A DNA stretch of 7,063 bases, from positions 1-7,063 of the forward strand of contig DMMK01000111.1 in the NCBI GenBank assembly GCA_003453085.1. Reading direction: 5' to 3'. The DNA comes from Verrucomicrobiales bacterium. GTDB taxonomy: Bacteria; Verrucomicrobiota; Verrucomicrobiia; Verrucomicrobiales; Verrucomicrobiaceae. Within the stretch, counting starts at the first letter, position 1. Every line of letters begins with the position of its first letter. Below the pieces are notes generated by a model that was not told where the DNA came from, did no database searches, and was given only the letters and a program-made list of their open reading frames with translations. Made by a program: the position numbers and the translations under genes. Below, piece after piece: positions 1 through 6,601 of the stretch.

Positions 1-170
1 GGGAATTGTGGTGAAGGTCTGGCGTCTTGCCTCTGTGCGGCGTATTCTGAGACGCTCCGAGTTTGTGGAGCTAGATGCCAGGACTTGGCAAGTCCCGCTC
101 CTTGAGGAAGAAGGCTTGAGGCACGGGGCGTCTTGACAAGCTGGAGCGCGTCCCCCACCCTAAATAACGC
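1..170. other. Left-edge region with no recognisable gene; possible dispersed repeat
   Basis: I recognise no gene here. One forward frame is open from base 2 to a TGA at 134-136 (44 codons, no stop), so the tail of a gene entering from the left cannot be excluded, but its translation matches no family I know. The stretch holds a perfect palindrome at 81-95 (7-base arms around one G) and a 9-base direct repeat, GGCGTCTTG, at 21-29 and 127-135. Such features suit an intergenic repeat element, though only one copy lies in the window. The following gene's promoter must lie here or upstream; no well-spaced -35/-10 pair is visible. Confidence 0.35.
81..95. repeat. Short perfect palindrome upstream of the solute-binding protein gene
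   Basis: GGACTTG, a central G, then CAAGTCC form perfect 7-base inverted arms about 75 bases before the start codon at 171. There is no T-run after it, so it does not look like a terminator. It could be an operator, or the core of a REP-like intergenic repeat. The pairing is directly visible; the function is unknown. Confidence 0.5.
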
Positions 171-1802
171 ATGAGAGCCTGGATCATACGAGCTTTGATT
201 TTGACTGGCCTGATCGGGGCAGTGACTGCTTTTCATCAGTCCCGCACTCATCGGCCCACGCGCATCTCTGCCGCCACGGAGCAAGGCATCCTCATCCTTG
301 GGAACGGATCTGAACCGGAAACGATGGACCCCCAAATGGCCACGGGATCTCCAGAGCATCACCTCTTCGACGCCCTCTTCGAAGGCCTGGTGGCCACCAC
401 CGTGGAGGACCCCGATGCCAATGGCCCCGGCGCAGCCACGCACTGGGAAACGACGGACTTCATCACCTGGACCTTTCACCTGCGCCCCGAGGGCAAGTGG
501 AGCGATGGCACGCCGCTGACGGCACGGGATTTCCTCTTTTCCTTTCAGCGCATCCTTTCGCCCGATCTCGTCGCGCCCTATGCGCCCATGCTTTATCCCA
601 TGCTGAATGCGGAGGAGTATAATAAGGGCACGGTCAAAGACTTCACCCAAGTGGGCGCGAAGGCGCTGGATGATCACACGCTGCAGATCATCCTCAAAGG
701 CCCGGCCCCTTACCTGCCCTCCATGCTCAAGCACTACTCCTGGCACCCAGTGCCGCAGCACGTGATTGAGCGCTTTGGCAAAATGACCGATAAAGACACG
801 CCCTGGACCCGCGTGGGCAACCTGGTGGGCAATGGCCCCTTTAAGCTCAAGGAATGGCGCTACACCCACTCCATCACCGTGAATCGCAACCCACACTACT
901 GGGATGCCGCCACCGTGAAGCTGAATGAGATCCAGTTCATCCCCATCGTTAGCGATGCCACGGAGGAACGCGCCTTTCGCGATGGCCAGATCCACGTGAC
1001 TAACACGGTGCCGCTTTCCAAGCTGGACCACTACCGCACCAAGGAGCCCAAGGTCTTTCATGCCGACCCCATGCTGGGCACCTACTTTTACCGCATCAAC
1101 GTCACCAAGCCGCCCTTCAATGATCCCCGCGTGCGCAAGGCCCTAGTGCTGGCAGTGGATCAGCAGGCGCTCATCCAAAACGTGCTGCGCGGGGGGCAAA
1201 AGCCTGCGCTCGGCTTTACCCCCTCAGGTGCAGGCGAAGGCTACGTGAGCCCCGGCCAAATCAAGTTCGATCCCGCCGAAGCGCGCCGCCTGCTGGCCGA
1301 AGCGGGCTTCCCCAATGGCAAAGGGTTTCCCAAATTCGACATCCTTATCAACACCATGGAGTCTCACCGCACCGTGGGCGAGGCCATCCAGGAAATGTGG
1401 AAAAAGAACCTCAACATCCCCGCCGGCGTGCTGAATCAGGACTGGGGTGTCTATCTGGAAAACCAGCGCAAGCTGGACTACCAAATCTGCCGCGCCGGGT
1501 GGGTGGGTGATTACCTGGACCCGTACACCTTCCTCAGCATCTGGCAAAAGGGCGATGGCAACAACAACACCGGCTGGAGCAACCCCCGCTATGATGAACT
1601 CATGCAGGCCTCCCTGCGCGAAGGCGACAGCAAGAAACGCCTGGCCCTGCTGGCCGAAGCTGAAACCCTGCTACTGGAGGAGCTGCCCATGATCCCCCTC
1701 TACTACTACGTGCGCAACCACCTCAGCCGCCCCGAGGTGCGCGGCCTGAAGTCCTCACTGCTGGAGCACCGCTGCTACAAGGCCGTTTCCCTGATCCCAT
1801 AG
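171..1802 (+). CDS. Peptide ABC transporter substrate-binding protein (SBP family 5, OppA/DppA type)
   Basis: Extracytoplasmic solute-binding protein of the family that delivers oligopeptides (or related ligands such as nickel chelates) to an ABC importer. It has 543 residues, a normal length for OppA-like proteins. Residues 1-20 form a basic then hydrophobic export signal ending in a plausible signal peptidase I site (GAVTA). There is no lipobox cysteine, so it is not an obvious lipoprotein. Family motifs appear in order: EPETMDPQ (about 48-55), the WTFHLRPEGKWSDGTPLTA region (about 100), NRNPHYWD (238-245), VRKALVLAVD (321-330), GWVGDYLDP (443-451) and NNNTGWSNPRYDEL (464-477). No permease or ATPase gene follows, since the next gene is convergent; partners could lie to the left. 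The ATG at 171 is used because it directly precedes the signal sequence; no Shine-Dalgarno is visible. The family is secure, the ligand is not. Confidence 0.93.
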   Translation: MRAWIIRALILTGLIGAVTAFHQSRTHRPTRISAATEQGILILGNGSEPETMDPQMATGSPEHHLFDALFEGLVATTVEDPDANGPGAATHWETTDFITWTFHLRPEGKWSDGTPLTARDFLFSFQRILSPDLVAPYAPMLYPMLNAEEYNKGTVKDFTQVGAKALDDHTLQIILKGPAPYLPSMLKHYSWHPVPQHVIERFGKMTDKDTPWTRVGNLVGNGPFKLKEWRYTHSITVNRNPHYWDAATVKLNEIQFIPIVSDATEERAFRDGQIHVTNTVPLSKLDHYRTKEPKVFHADPMLGTYFYRINVTKPPFNDPRVRKALVLAVDQQALIQNVLRGGQKPALGFTPSGAGEGYVSPGQIKFDPAEARRLLAEAGFPNGKGFPKFDILINTMESHRTVGEAIQEMWKKNLNIPAGVLNQDWGVYLENQRKLDYQICRAGWVGDYLDPYTFLSIWQKGDGNNNTGWSNPRYDELMQASLREGDSKKRLALLAEAETLLLEELPMIPLYYYVRNHLSRPEVRGLKSSLLEHRCYKAVSLIP

Positions 1803-1825
1803 TTAGTTATCCGGCCAGGCCACCG

Positions 1826-2575
1826 TCAGGACAGCCACCGCTGCATTTCCGCAGGCAGGGGGGCCTCCCAAACATGGTGAAAGTCCGGCGACTCCACTTC
1901 CAGCCGGCAGGAGTGCAAAGCCTGCCGGGAAAAATGCAGTCGCTTTTCCAGGTCTGGCGTCCAGCCGGTCTCGATGAAATCCAGATAACAGCGTTCATCC
2001 GCGCCGTAGATTTTATCCCCCAGAATGGGATGGCCGAGATGCGCCAGATGCACACGGATCTGGTGCATGCGCCCCGTCACGGGCGAGGCCTCCACCAAGG
2101 CCAACCGCCCAGCCTGTCCATGCTCCACCGTCTGCAAAAGCCGGAATCGTGTCTGGCAGGCAGCACCTTCGGGGTGTACCATCTGTTTTACCCAGATGGG
2201 GGACTCTGTGATGTCGCCTTTGCGCAGAATGGGACCTTCACAGTCCAGCGCCTGCCAGGCGGGCCAACCATGCACGATGGCCAGGTAAGTCTTGTGAAAC
2301 TGACGCTCCTGCATGGCGATGCCAAACCGCCGCGCGGAAGCCTGGTTCTTGGCCACCAGCACCGTCCCGCTCGTTTCCCGGTCCAGCCGGTTGATGATGG
2401 AAATCTGCCCGCCATTGGCCATTTCATAGGCGAGCAGGCCATTCAGACCATGCCACAGGGTCCAGGTGCCATTGGGTGTGCTGGGATGCACCTGCAAAGG
2501 CGCAGGTTTGTCCACGACGATGTAGTCGTCGGTTTCATCGAGAACGGTAAAGTCTGGGTTAACAGCGTGCAGCAC
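1826..2575 (-). CDS. RluA-family RNA pseudouridine synthase
   Basis: Cytoplasmic enzyme that isomerises specific uridines in rRNA or tRNA to pseudouridine. It has 249 residues and consists of the catalytic domain only, with no N-terminal S4 domain, as in the short RluA/TruC-like members. Visible motifs: DDYIVVDKPAPLQVHPS (about 16-32), motif II INRLDRETSG (61-70) with the catalytic aspartate D65, and TGRMHQIRVHLAHLGHPILG (167-186), the conserved RNA-binding and active-site segment. The C-terminal HFSRQALHSCRLEV (about 214-227) matches the usual family ending. Motif II reads N-R-L-D instead of the common H-R-L-D. The start is GTG: an in-frame stop lies five codons upstream and the first internal Met would remove the N-terminal motif. 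It converges on the solute-binding protein gene and is divergent from the PSCyt2/PSD1 gene. The target uridine cannot be told from sequence alone. Confidence 0.92.
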   Translation of the reverse strand: MLHAVNPDFTVLDETDDYIVVDKPAPLQVHPSTPNGTWTLWHGLNGLLAYEMANGGQISIINRLDRETSGTVLVAKNQASARRFGIAMQERQFHKTYLAIVHGWPAWQALDCEGPILRKGDITESPIWVKQMVHPEGAACQTRFRLLQTVEHGQAGRLALVEASPVTGRMHQIRVHLAHLGHPILGDKIYGADERCYLDFIETGWTPDLEKRLHFSRQALHSCRLEVESPDFHHVWEAPLPAEMQRWLS

Positions 2576-2587
2576 AGGGCCGCCAGC

Positions 2588-2678
2588 CTAGCACGGCCCT
2601 TCATTTTTGCAGCGCTCCTTGTCGAGCCCTCCATTCCCAGCAATATCTCTAAGTAATGTGCGGCAGGGCCGTTGCTAG
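2588..2678. repeat. Spaced inverted repeat in the divergent intergenic region
   Basis: Bases 2588-2600 (CTAGCACGGCCCT) are the reverse complement of 2665-2678 (AGGGCCGTTGCTAG) apart from one extra T. The arms are 64 bases apart in the short region between the start of the RluA-family gene and the likely start of the PSCyt2/PSD1 gene. The right arm ends four bases before the ATG at 2683. A third copy of the core, AGGGCCG at 2576-2582, can pair locally with 2594-2600. It could be an operator for divergent promoters or an RNA fold near the start codon. The pairing is seen; the role is inferred. Confidence 0.4.
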
Positions 2679-2682
2679 AGGC

Positions 2683-4563
2683 ATGAGAACCTTTGCCGCC
2701 TGTCTTTTTCTCACCTCCAGCCTCGCAGGCAATACCCTCACGGACGGTCCTGCGCCCCCTGATGCCGAAGCCCGGGCGGCTGCCGCCCGTCTGGATGCAG
2801 CGCTGACACGGGCGCTGGCAGTGCAGCAGGCCATGGAACTGGCCATGGAGCAAAAAAGCTCTCGCCCCCCTGTTACCCCGACAACGATTCCACCCGTGGC
2901 CGATGATGCGACCTTCCTGCGTCGGCTATCCGTGGATGTGCTGGGCAGACTGCCGAGCGCCGCTGAGTTGAAGGCTTTCCTTACCGATGCAAAGCCGGAC
3001 AAAAGAGAGCGTGTGATCAGCAACTTCCAGGCCCAGTCCGCTGCCGCAGACCATCGTTTCCTGCGTATGGCGGATGCCCTGAGAGTGAAAGATGAAGTGA
3101 TGGGGACTTCCCAGCAACCTTACATTGACTGGCTGCGCCAATCCTTCCGTGAAGACCGCCCCTTGCCCGAAATTTTGACCGACCTGCTCACCGCCGAAGG
3201 CAGCCTGGCACAGAACCCGGCCACCGGCTTCATCCTCAGAGACTCTGGCTGCGCGCAGGTGACGTCCACTGAATCGGTGCGCGCCTTTCTCGGGGAATCC
3301 ATCCACTGCGCAGGCTGCCACGACGACCCTTTTGGCGACACCACGCAGCGCGTTTACCTGGAACTCGCCGCCTGCTTTGCCGTCACCCGCCTTGCCGAAA
3401 GCCCCCCTGCCGAAGCTCCTGTTTTTAAACCTTTGATTCCAGGTGCCAAGCCGGTGGGGCGTAAGACGGAAACGACTGCGGACAGCCCAGCTGCGTGGAC
3501 TCAACCTGACGGACTGGATGCAGCGAGCGCGCGAAAAGTATTCCCCAACCTTCTGTTAGGCCCAGTTCCGCTCAGCACCTTTCTTCCTCGTCACTATCTT
3601 TATCGGGATGGTAAGCCTGGAGATGTGGTTACGCCCGCCCTAATCTACTTTGAAAAAGATGAATCTTTCCTTATGCCACGCCCTGCGGCTTCGCATCCAG
3701 CAGCGGACCCCAAAAAAATCCGCAGCCGCCTGGCCCAATGGTTCACCCAGGACAATCGCGAACGCATGGACAGCATGAGCGCCCTGCGGGTGTGGTCGTG
3801 GATGTTCGGCACCCCGGCCCTACCCAAGGCAGACGCGGCCCGTATCAGAGAGGGCTCTAGCACGCCCGCCACGCCCCAGGAGGTCCAGCAGCAGTTGAGC
3901 TGTGCGAGCCCGTCCTCCACCTCCATTCTCATGCATGACTGGATGCGCGAAGATCAGGGTGGCTTCGTCACCGCGCTGCGGCAGGAGTTCCAGCGTTGCG
4001 ATCATCAAATCGGGCGTTTCCAGTCCATCATCGCCCTCACTCAGGCCTACCAGCGCGAAGCGATCCCCCCGGCAGGTCGGGAAGGCACCCTGCTGGAAGG
4101 TTTTTTGCCAGCCCCCATCATTCGCAGGCTGCCTGCCGAAGTGGTGTGGGACAAGTTTATCTCCTGCCTGCCCGCTGCAAAGCAAACGGATGGCCGGGTG
4201 CCCGCCGCCCAACTGCCCCAGGTGCTGCCCCCGGCACACCCGCTGCGCATTCTCGGCCGAGGCTCACGCGAATGGGCGGATGAAAGTCTGCCTGCCCTGT
4301 CCCACGGCGTGGCCCGGCTGATGATTGACAGCCCCATCGTTGAAGAGGCCACCGCAGCCGACAGCGACCTCATCGCCAGTGCCCGTTCGGCGGCAAACCC
4401 AGAAGCCCAGGTGGAGCAGCTTTTTCTCGACACCCTGGGCCGCGCTCCGCTAGAATTTGAACGCGGGATTTCTCTCGCTCGGCTCCGCGAATCCCCGACC
4501 ACCGCCTTGCCAGACCTCGCCTGGGCCCTGCTGAACACCCGCGAGTTTTTGTTCCAACACTGA
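2683..4563 (+). CDS. Secreted PSCyt2/PSD1 (DUF1549/DUF1553) family protein, divergent
   Basis: Exported protein of 626 residues related to the planctomycete/verrucomicrobial PSCyt2-PSD1 family, whose biochemical role is not established. The ATG at 2683 gives a compact signal peptide (MRTFAACLFLTSSLAG); an in-frame ATG at 2656 would add nine residues, and neither has a convincing ribosome site. The PSCyt2 (DUF1549) half shows FLRRLSVDVLGRLP (78-91), then a single CAGCH (209-213) within HCAGCHDDPFG, the usual family position for a CxxCH. The PSD1 (DUF1553) half is weaker: SALRVWSWMFG (366-376) stands where most members have NRxWxxxFG, followed by LTQAYQR (452-458), RRLPAEVVWD (481-490) and a typical end, WALLNTREFLFQH. 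No PSCyt1 cytochrome domain is present and the protein is short for the family. The usual DUF1501 neighbour is absent; a secretin-like gene follows 12 bases later, probably cotranscribed. Heme binding is possible but unproven. Confidence 0.8.
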   Translation: MRTFAACLFLTSSLAGNTLTDGPAPPDAEARAAAARLDAALTRALAVQQAMELAMEQKSSRPPVTPTTIPPVADDATFLRRLSVDVLGRLPSAAELKAFLTDAKPDKRERVISNFQAQSAAADHRFLRMADALRVKDEVMGTSQQPYIDWLRQSFREDRPLPEILTDLLTAEGSLAQNPATGFILRDSGCAQVTSTESVRAFLGESIHCAGCHDDPFGDTTQRVYLELAACFAVTRLAESPPAEAPVFKPLIPGAKPVGRKTETTADSPAAWTQPDGLDAASARKVFPNLLLGPVPLSTFLPRHYLYRDGKPGDVVTPALIYFEKDESFLMPRPAASHPAADPKKIRSRLAQWFTQDNRERMDSMSALRVWSWMFGTPALPKADAARIREGSSTPATPQEVQQQLSCASPSSTSILMHDWMREDQGGFVTALRQEFQRCDHQIGRFQSIIALTQAYQREAIPPAGREGTLLEGFLPAPIIRRLPAEVVWDKFISCLPAAKQTDGRVPAAQLPQVLPPAHPLRILGRGSREWADESLPALSHGVARLMIDSPIVEEATAADSDLIASARSAANPEAQVEQLFLDTLGRAPLEFERGISLARLRESPTTALPDLAWALLNTREFLFQH

Positions 4564-4575
4564 TCTGATGCCGTT

Positions 4576-5271
4576 ATGAAATCGCTGCTTCTCCTTCTCG
4601 TTCTTTGCGTCCCTCCCCTGGCTGCCCAGGAGCCTGTGATAGCCACCCTGCAAATCACGGTGGATTTTGTCGAAACTACGCCGGCCATCGCCACAGAAAT
4701 CCTGCATGGCGAAAAACTTCCCACCTCCAGTCTGGAGTGGCACGACACCCTGAAGCGCCTGCTCAAGGACGGTGAAAGCAAACTCGCCGCCACGCTGAAT
4801 GTGACGACCAAAAGCGGCCAGCGTGCAGTGGCCGAATCCGTCAAAGAGCGCATCTACGCCACCGAATACAATTCCCCGGTTGGCCGGGCCAAACACGCCC
4901 CCGCCGTGCCCGCTGGGTTGTCTGGAGTGGACGTCCCGATTCCCACCGCTTTTGAAATGCGTCCCGTCGGGGCCCGTTTTGAGGTGGATCCTGTGGTGGG
5001 CACCGATGGCAAATCCATTGATCTGAACATCGCCCCGGAATTTGTCATTGATCTCGGCAACGAACCTCAACTGAGCCTGCCCACCGATGGAGGCGAACGC
5101 GAACTGATCGTGATGCCCAAGTTTTACACCATGAAAGTGCAGACATCTACCGCCGTCACTGACGGTGGCAGCTCCCTCCTCGGCGTCTTGCTGCCGCCCG
5201 CAGGCAATGAAGGCCCCGATGGCGAAAAGCGGGTGCTGTGCTTCGTCACGGCAAGGATCGTCAAAGGCTGA
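4576..5271 (+). CDS. Small secreted protein with secretin-like C-terminal domain
   Basis: Protein of 231 residues with a clear signal peptide (MKSLLLLLVLCVPPLAAQ, cleavage near 18/19). The C-terminal part follows the pattern of the type II/III secretin core: a strand-rich RFEVDPVVGTDGKSIDLNIAPEF (134-156), then PKFYTMKVQTSTAVTDGGSSLLGVLLPP (about 181-208), matching the secretin pattern of P-x-F-x-x-x-x-V-x-T-x-x-x-x-x-D-G-x-x-x-x-x-G-x-L, and a closing strand, KRVLCFVTARIV (218-229), like the secretin LxIFVTPxIV. There are no recognisable N0/N1/KH-like periplasmic modules and the protein is far shorter than a pore-forming secretin (usually over 400 residues). It lies 12 bases after the PSCyt2/PSD1 gene and is probably in the same transcript, ended by the terminator at 5297-5326. 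The secretin link rests on motif resemblance; a soluble beta-domain protein or an unrelated verrucomicrobial family is possible. Confidence 0.65.
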   Translation: MKSLLLLLVLCVPPLAAQEPVIATLQITVDFVETTPAIATEILHGEKLPTSSLEWHDTLKRLLKDGESKLAATLNVTTKSGQRAVAESVKERIYATEYNSPVGRAKHAPAVPAGLSGVDVPIPTAFEMRPVGARFEVDPVVGTDGKSIDLNIAPEFVIDLGNEPQLSLPTDGGERELIVMPKFYTMKVQTSTAVTDGGSSLLGVLLPPAGNEGPDGEKRVLCFVTARIVKG

Positions 5272-5296
5272 AGCGCCCTTGCCCGTCGAAGCCACA

Positions 5297-5326
5297 AAAA
5301 AGCGGTGCCAAAAGGCACCGCTTTTT
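5297..5326. terminator. Strong bidirectional intrinsic terminator
   Basis: A perfect 13-base-pair hairpin, arms 5297-5309 and 5314-5326 with an AAAA loop (5310-5313). The GC-rich part of the stem is GCGGTGCC/GGCACCGC. On the plus strand it runs into a T-rich tail (TTTTTGTTT); on the minus strand it ends in a six-T run. It sits between two convergent genes, 26 bases after one stop codon and 18 bases from the other, so it probably ends both transcripts. Confidence 0.93.
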
Positions 5327-5343
5327 GTTTAAGCTCCTACTGG

Positions 5344-6501
5344 TTAACGGAAGCTCTTCGCGAAGTCGTCTGCGCTGGCTTTCGCCACCACCTTGGTCTT
5401 CTGGAAGGTGCTGGCCTCGCCTTTTTCGATGAGGATGCGCTCGTAGTCGGCGGCGCTCATCGGCAACTCGATGGCCTTGTCCTGCCAGGTGCTCAGAAGG
5501 ATCGCATTGGCCAGTTCCACGCTATGGATGCCTTCTTCAGCGGGGCTGAGGAGTTTTTCACCTTTCAGGATGGCATTCGTGAAGTTCTGCAGGATCTCCA
5601 CATGCTGACCACCGCTTTCGGCCACCGGGATTTCCATGTGCCAGCTTTCTGGCATCGCAAAAGCCGCCTCGGCTTCCATGCAGAACTTGCTCATCGGCTG
5701 GCGGTTGCGCTGGAAGTGGATCTTAGCACCGTCGGTCACCGTCAGGCGGCCCATTTCAGCGGAGATTTCCAGCTTGTTCACGCCAGGGGCCTCGCCCGTG
5801 GAGGTCACGAAGGTGGCAGTGGTGCCATTTTCATACTGCATGACGGCGGTGACATCGTCCTCCACCTCGATTTCATGGAAACGGCCGAACTGGCAAAAGC
5901 CGCGAACGGTCTTCGGCGCACCGAACATCCACTGGAACAGGTCCAGATTGTGTGGGCACTGGTTCATCAGCACGCCGCCGCCTTCGCCTTTCCAGGTACC
6001 ACGCCAGCCGCCCGTCGCGTAGTAGTAGTTGGTGCGGAACCAGTTGGTCACTTCCCAGTGCACGCGGCGGATTTGGCCCAGCTCACCGCTGTCGATGAGG
6101 TCCTTCACCTTTTTGAAGCAGGCGTTGGTGCGCATATTAAACATGGCGGCGAAGATCTTGCTCTTGTCCGTGTGGGCGGCGATGAGGCGCTCGCAGTCAG
6201 CCTTATGGACGGAAATGGGCTTTTCCACGAGGACGTGGAGGCCGTTTTGCAGGGCCTCGATGCCGATGGTGGTATGGCTGAAATGAGGCGTGCAGATGAG
6301 GATGGCATCAATGCGGCCCGACTTGATCATGGCGCTCACATCCGTGAAAGGCTGCTCACCCTCCAGCTGGGCAGGCAGGGTGCCCACGCTTTCGCACATG
6401 GCGGTGACACGCATTCCGGGCACTTTGCCGGCGCGAATGTTTGCGAGATGGGCCTTGCCCATGTTGCCGAGTCCAACGATGCCGAGTCTGACGGTTTCCA
6501 T
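5344..6501 (-). CDS. Gfo/Idh/MocA family NAD(P)-dependent oxidoreductase
   Basis: Cytoplasmic dehydrogenase of the glucose-fructose oxidoreductase / inositol dehydrogenase family, oxidising or reducing a sugar, inositol or similar polyol with NAD(P). It has 385 residues, usual for the family. The N-terminal Rossmann fold starts at once with RLGIVGLGNMGKAH (GxGxxG at 10-15). The EKP motif is at 93-95 (K94 is the family's catalytic lysine), and GEGGGVLMNQCPHNLDL (172-188) carries the conserved histidine H184 and aspartate D187. The ATG at 6501 places the nucleotide-binding strand right at the N-terminus. A GTG at 6555 would add 18 hydrophobic residues resembling a signal sequence but lacking a twin-arginine motif, so I prefer the ATG; neither has a clear ribosome site. 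It is divergent from galE and converges on the secretin-like gene. The substrate cannot be assigned. Confidence 0.93.
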   Translation of the reverse strand: METVRLGIVGLGNMGKAHLANIRAGKVPGMRVTAMCESVGTLPAQLEGEQPFTDVSAMIKSGRIDAILICTPHFSHTTIGIEALQNGLHVLVEKPISVHKADCERLIAAHTDKSKIFAAMFNMRTNACFKKVKDLIDSGELGQIRRVHWEVTNWFRTNYYYATGGWRGTWKGEGGGVLMNQCPHNLDLFQWMFGAPKTVRGFCQFGRFHEIEVEDDVTAVMQYENGTTATFVTSTGEAPGVNKLEISAEMGRLTVTDGAKIHFQRNRQPMSKFCMEAEAAFAMPESWHMEIPVAESGGQHVEILQNFTNAILKGEKLLSPAEEGIHSVELANAILLSTWQDKAIELPMSAADYERILIEKGEASTFQKTKVVAKASADDFAKSFR

Positions 6502-6573
6502 AGAGGACGCGAGGCTAGCGAGGGGGAAAGCAGCGGTCAACAGCGATAAAGTCACCGGATTTGGTATTGCAGT

Positions 6574-6598
6574 CTGCCCTGCCGCTGGCTAAGGGCAG
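6574..6598 (+). promoter_or_regulatory. Hairpin overlapping the ribosome-binding region of galE
   Basis: CTGCCCT (6574-6580) pairs with AGGGCAG (6592-6598), and the inner GCC (6581-6583) with GGC (6587-6589), giving about ten pairs with a two-base bulge and a three-base loop. The right arm contains most of the only ribosome-site-like sequence near galE (AAGG at 6591-6594, seven bases before the ATG at 6602). If transcribed, it could hide the ribosome site. Transcription start and any regulation are unknown; chance pairing in GC-rich DNA is possible. Confidence 0.35.
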
Positions 6599-6601
6599 GC
6601 C

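Noticed and set aside
133..166. TTGACA (133-138) and TAAATA (161-166) as a promoter for the solute-binding protein gene
   Set aside because: The spacing is 22 bases instead of about 17, and the -10-like element ends only four bases before the start codon, so transcription would begin inside the gene.
1803..1825. Terminator between the convergent solute-binding protein and RluA-family genes
   Set aside because: The 23-base gap contains only a 4-base GGCC palindrome and no T-run on either strand.
2576..2609. AGGGCCG/CGGCCCT hairpin (2576-2600) followed by TTCATTTTT as a plus-strand terminator
   Set aside because: No plus-strand gene ends just upstream; the sequence lies in the 5' region of the minus-strand RluA-family gene and fits better as part of the inverted-repeat set there.
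1874..2656. A 260-codon plus-strand open frame opposite the RluA-family gene
   Set aside because: It lies opposite a well-supported enzyme with an intact catalytic motif, and the translation resembles no family.
4047..5295. Two overlapping minus-strand open frames (4047-4853, 268 codons; 4450-5295, 281 codons)
   Set aside because: They overlap each other and lie antisense to the PSCyt2/PSD1 and secretin-like genes, both of which have signal peptides and family motifs; low-complexity Arg/Ser or Gly/His composition is typical of shadow frames.
5305..6549. A 414-codon open frame on the plus strand opposite the Gfo/Idh/MocA gene
   Set aside because: It is fully antisense to a gene with clear family motifs and its translation is rich in His, Ala and Gly with no recognisable domain. 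It is a by-product of GC-rich codon use.
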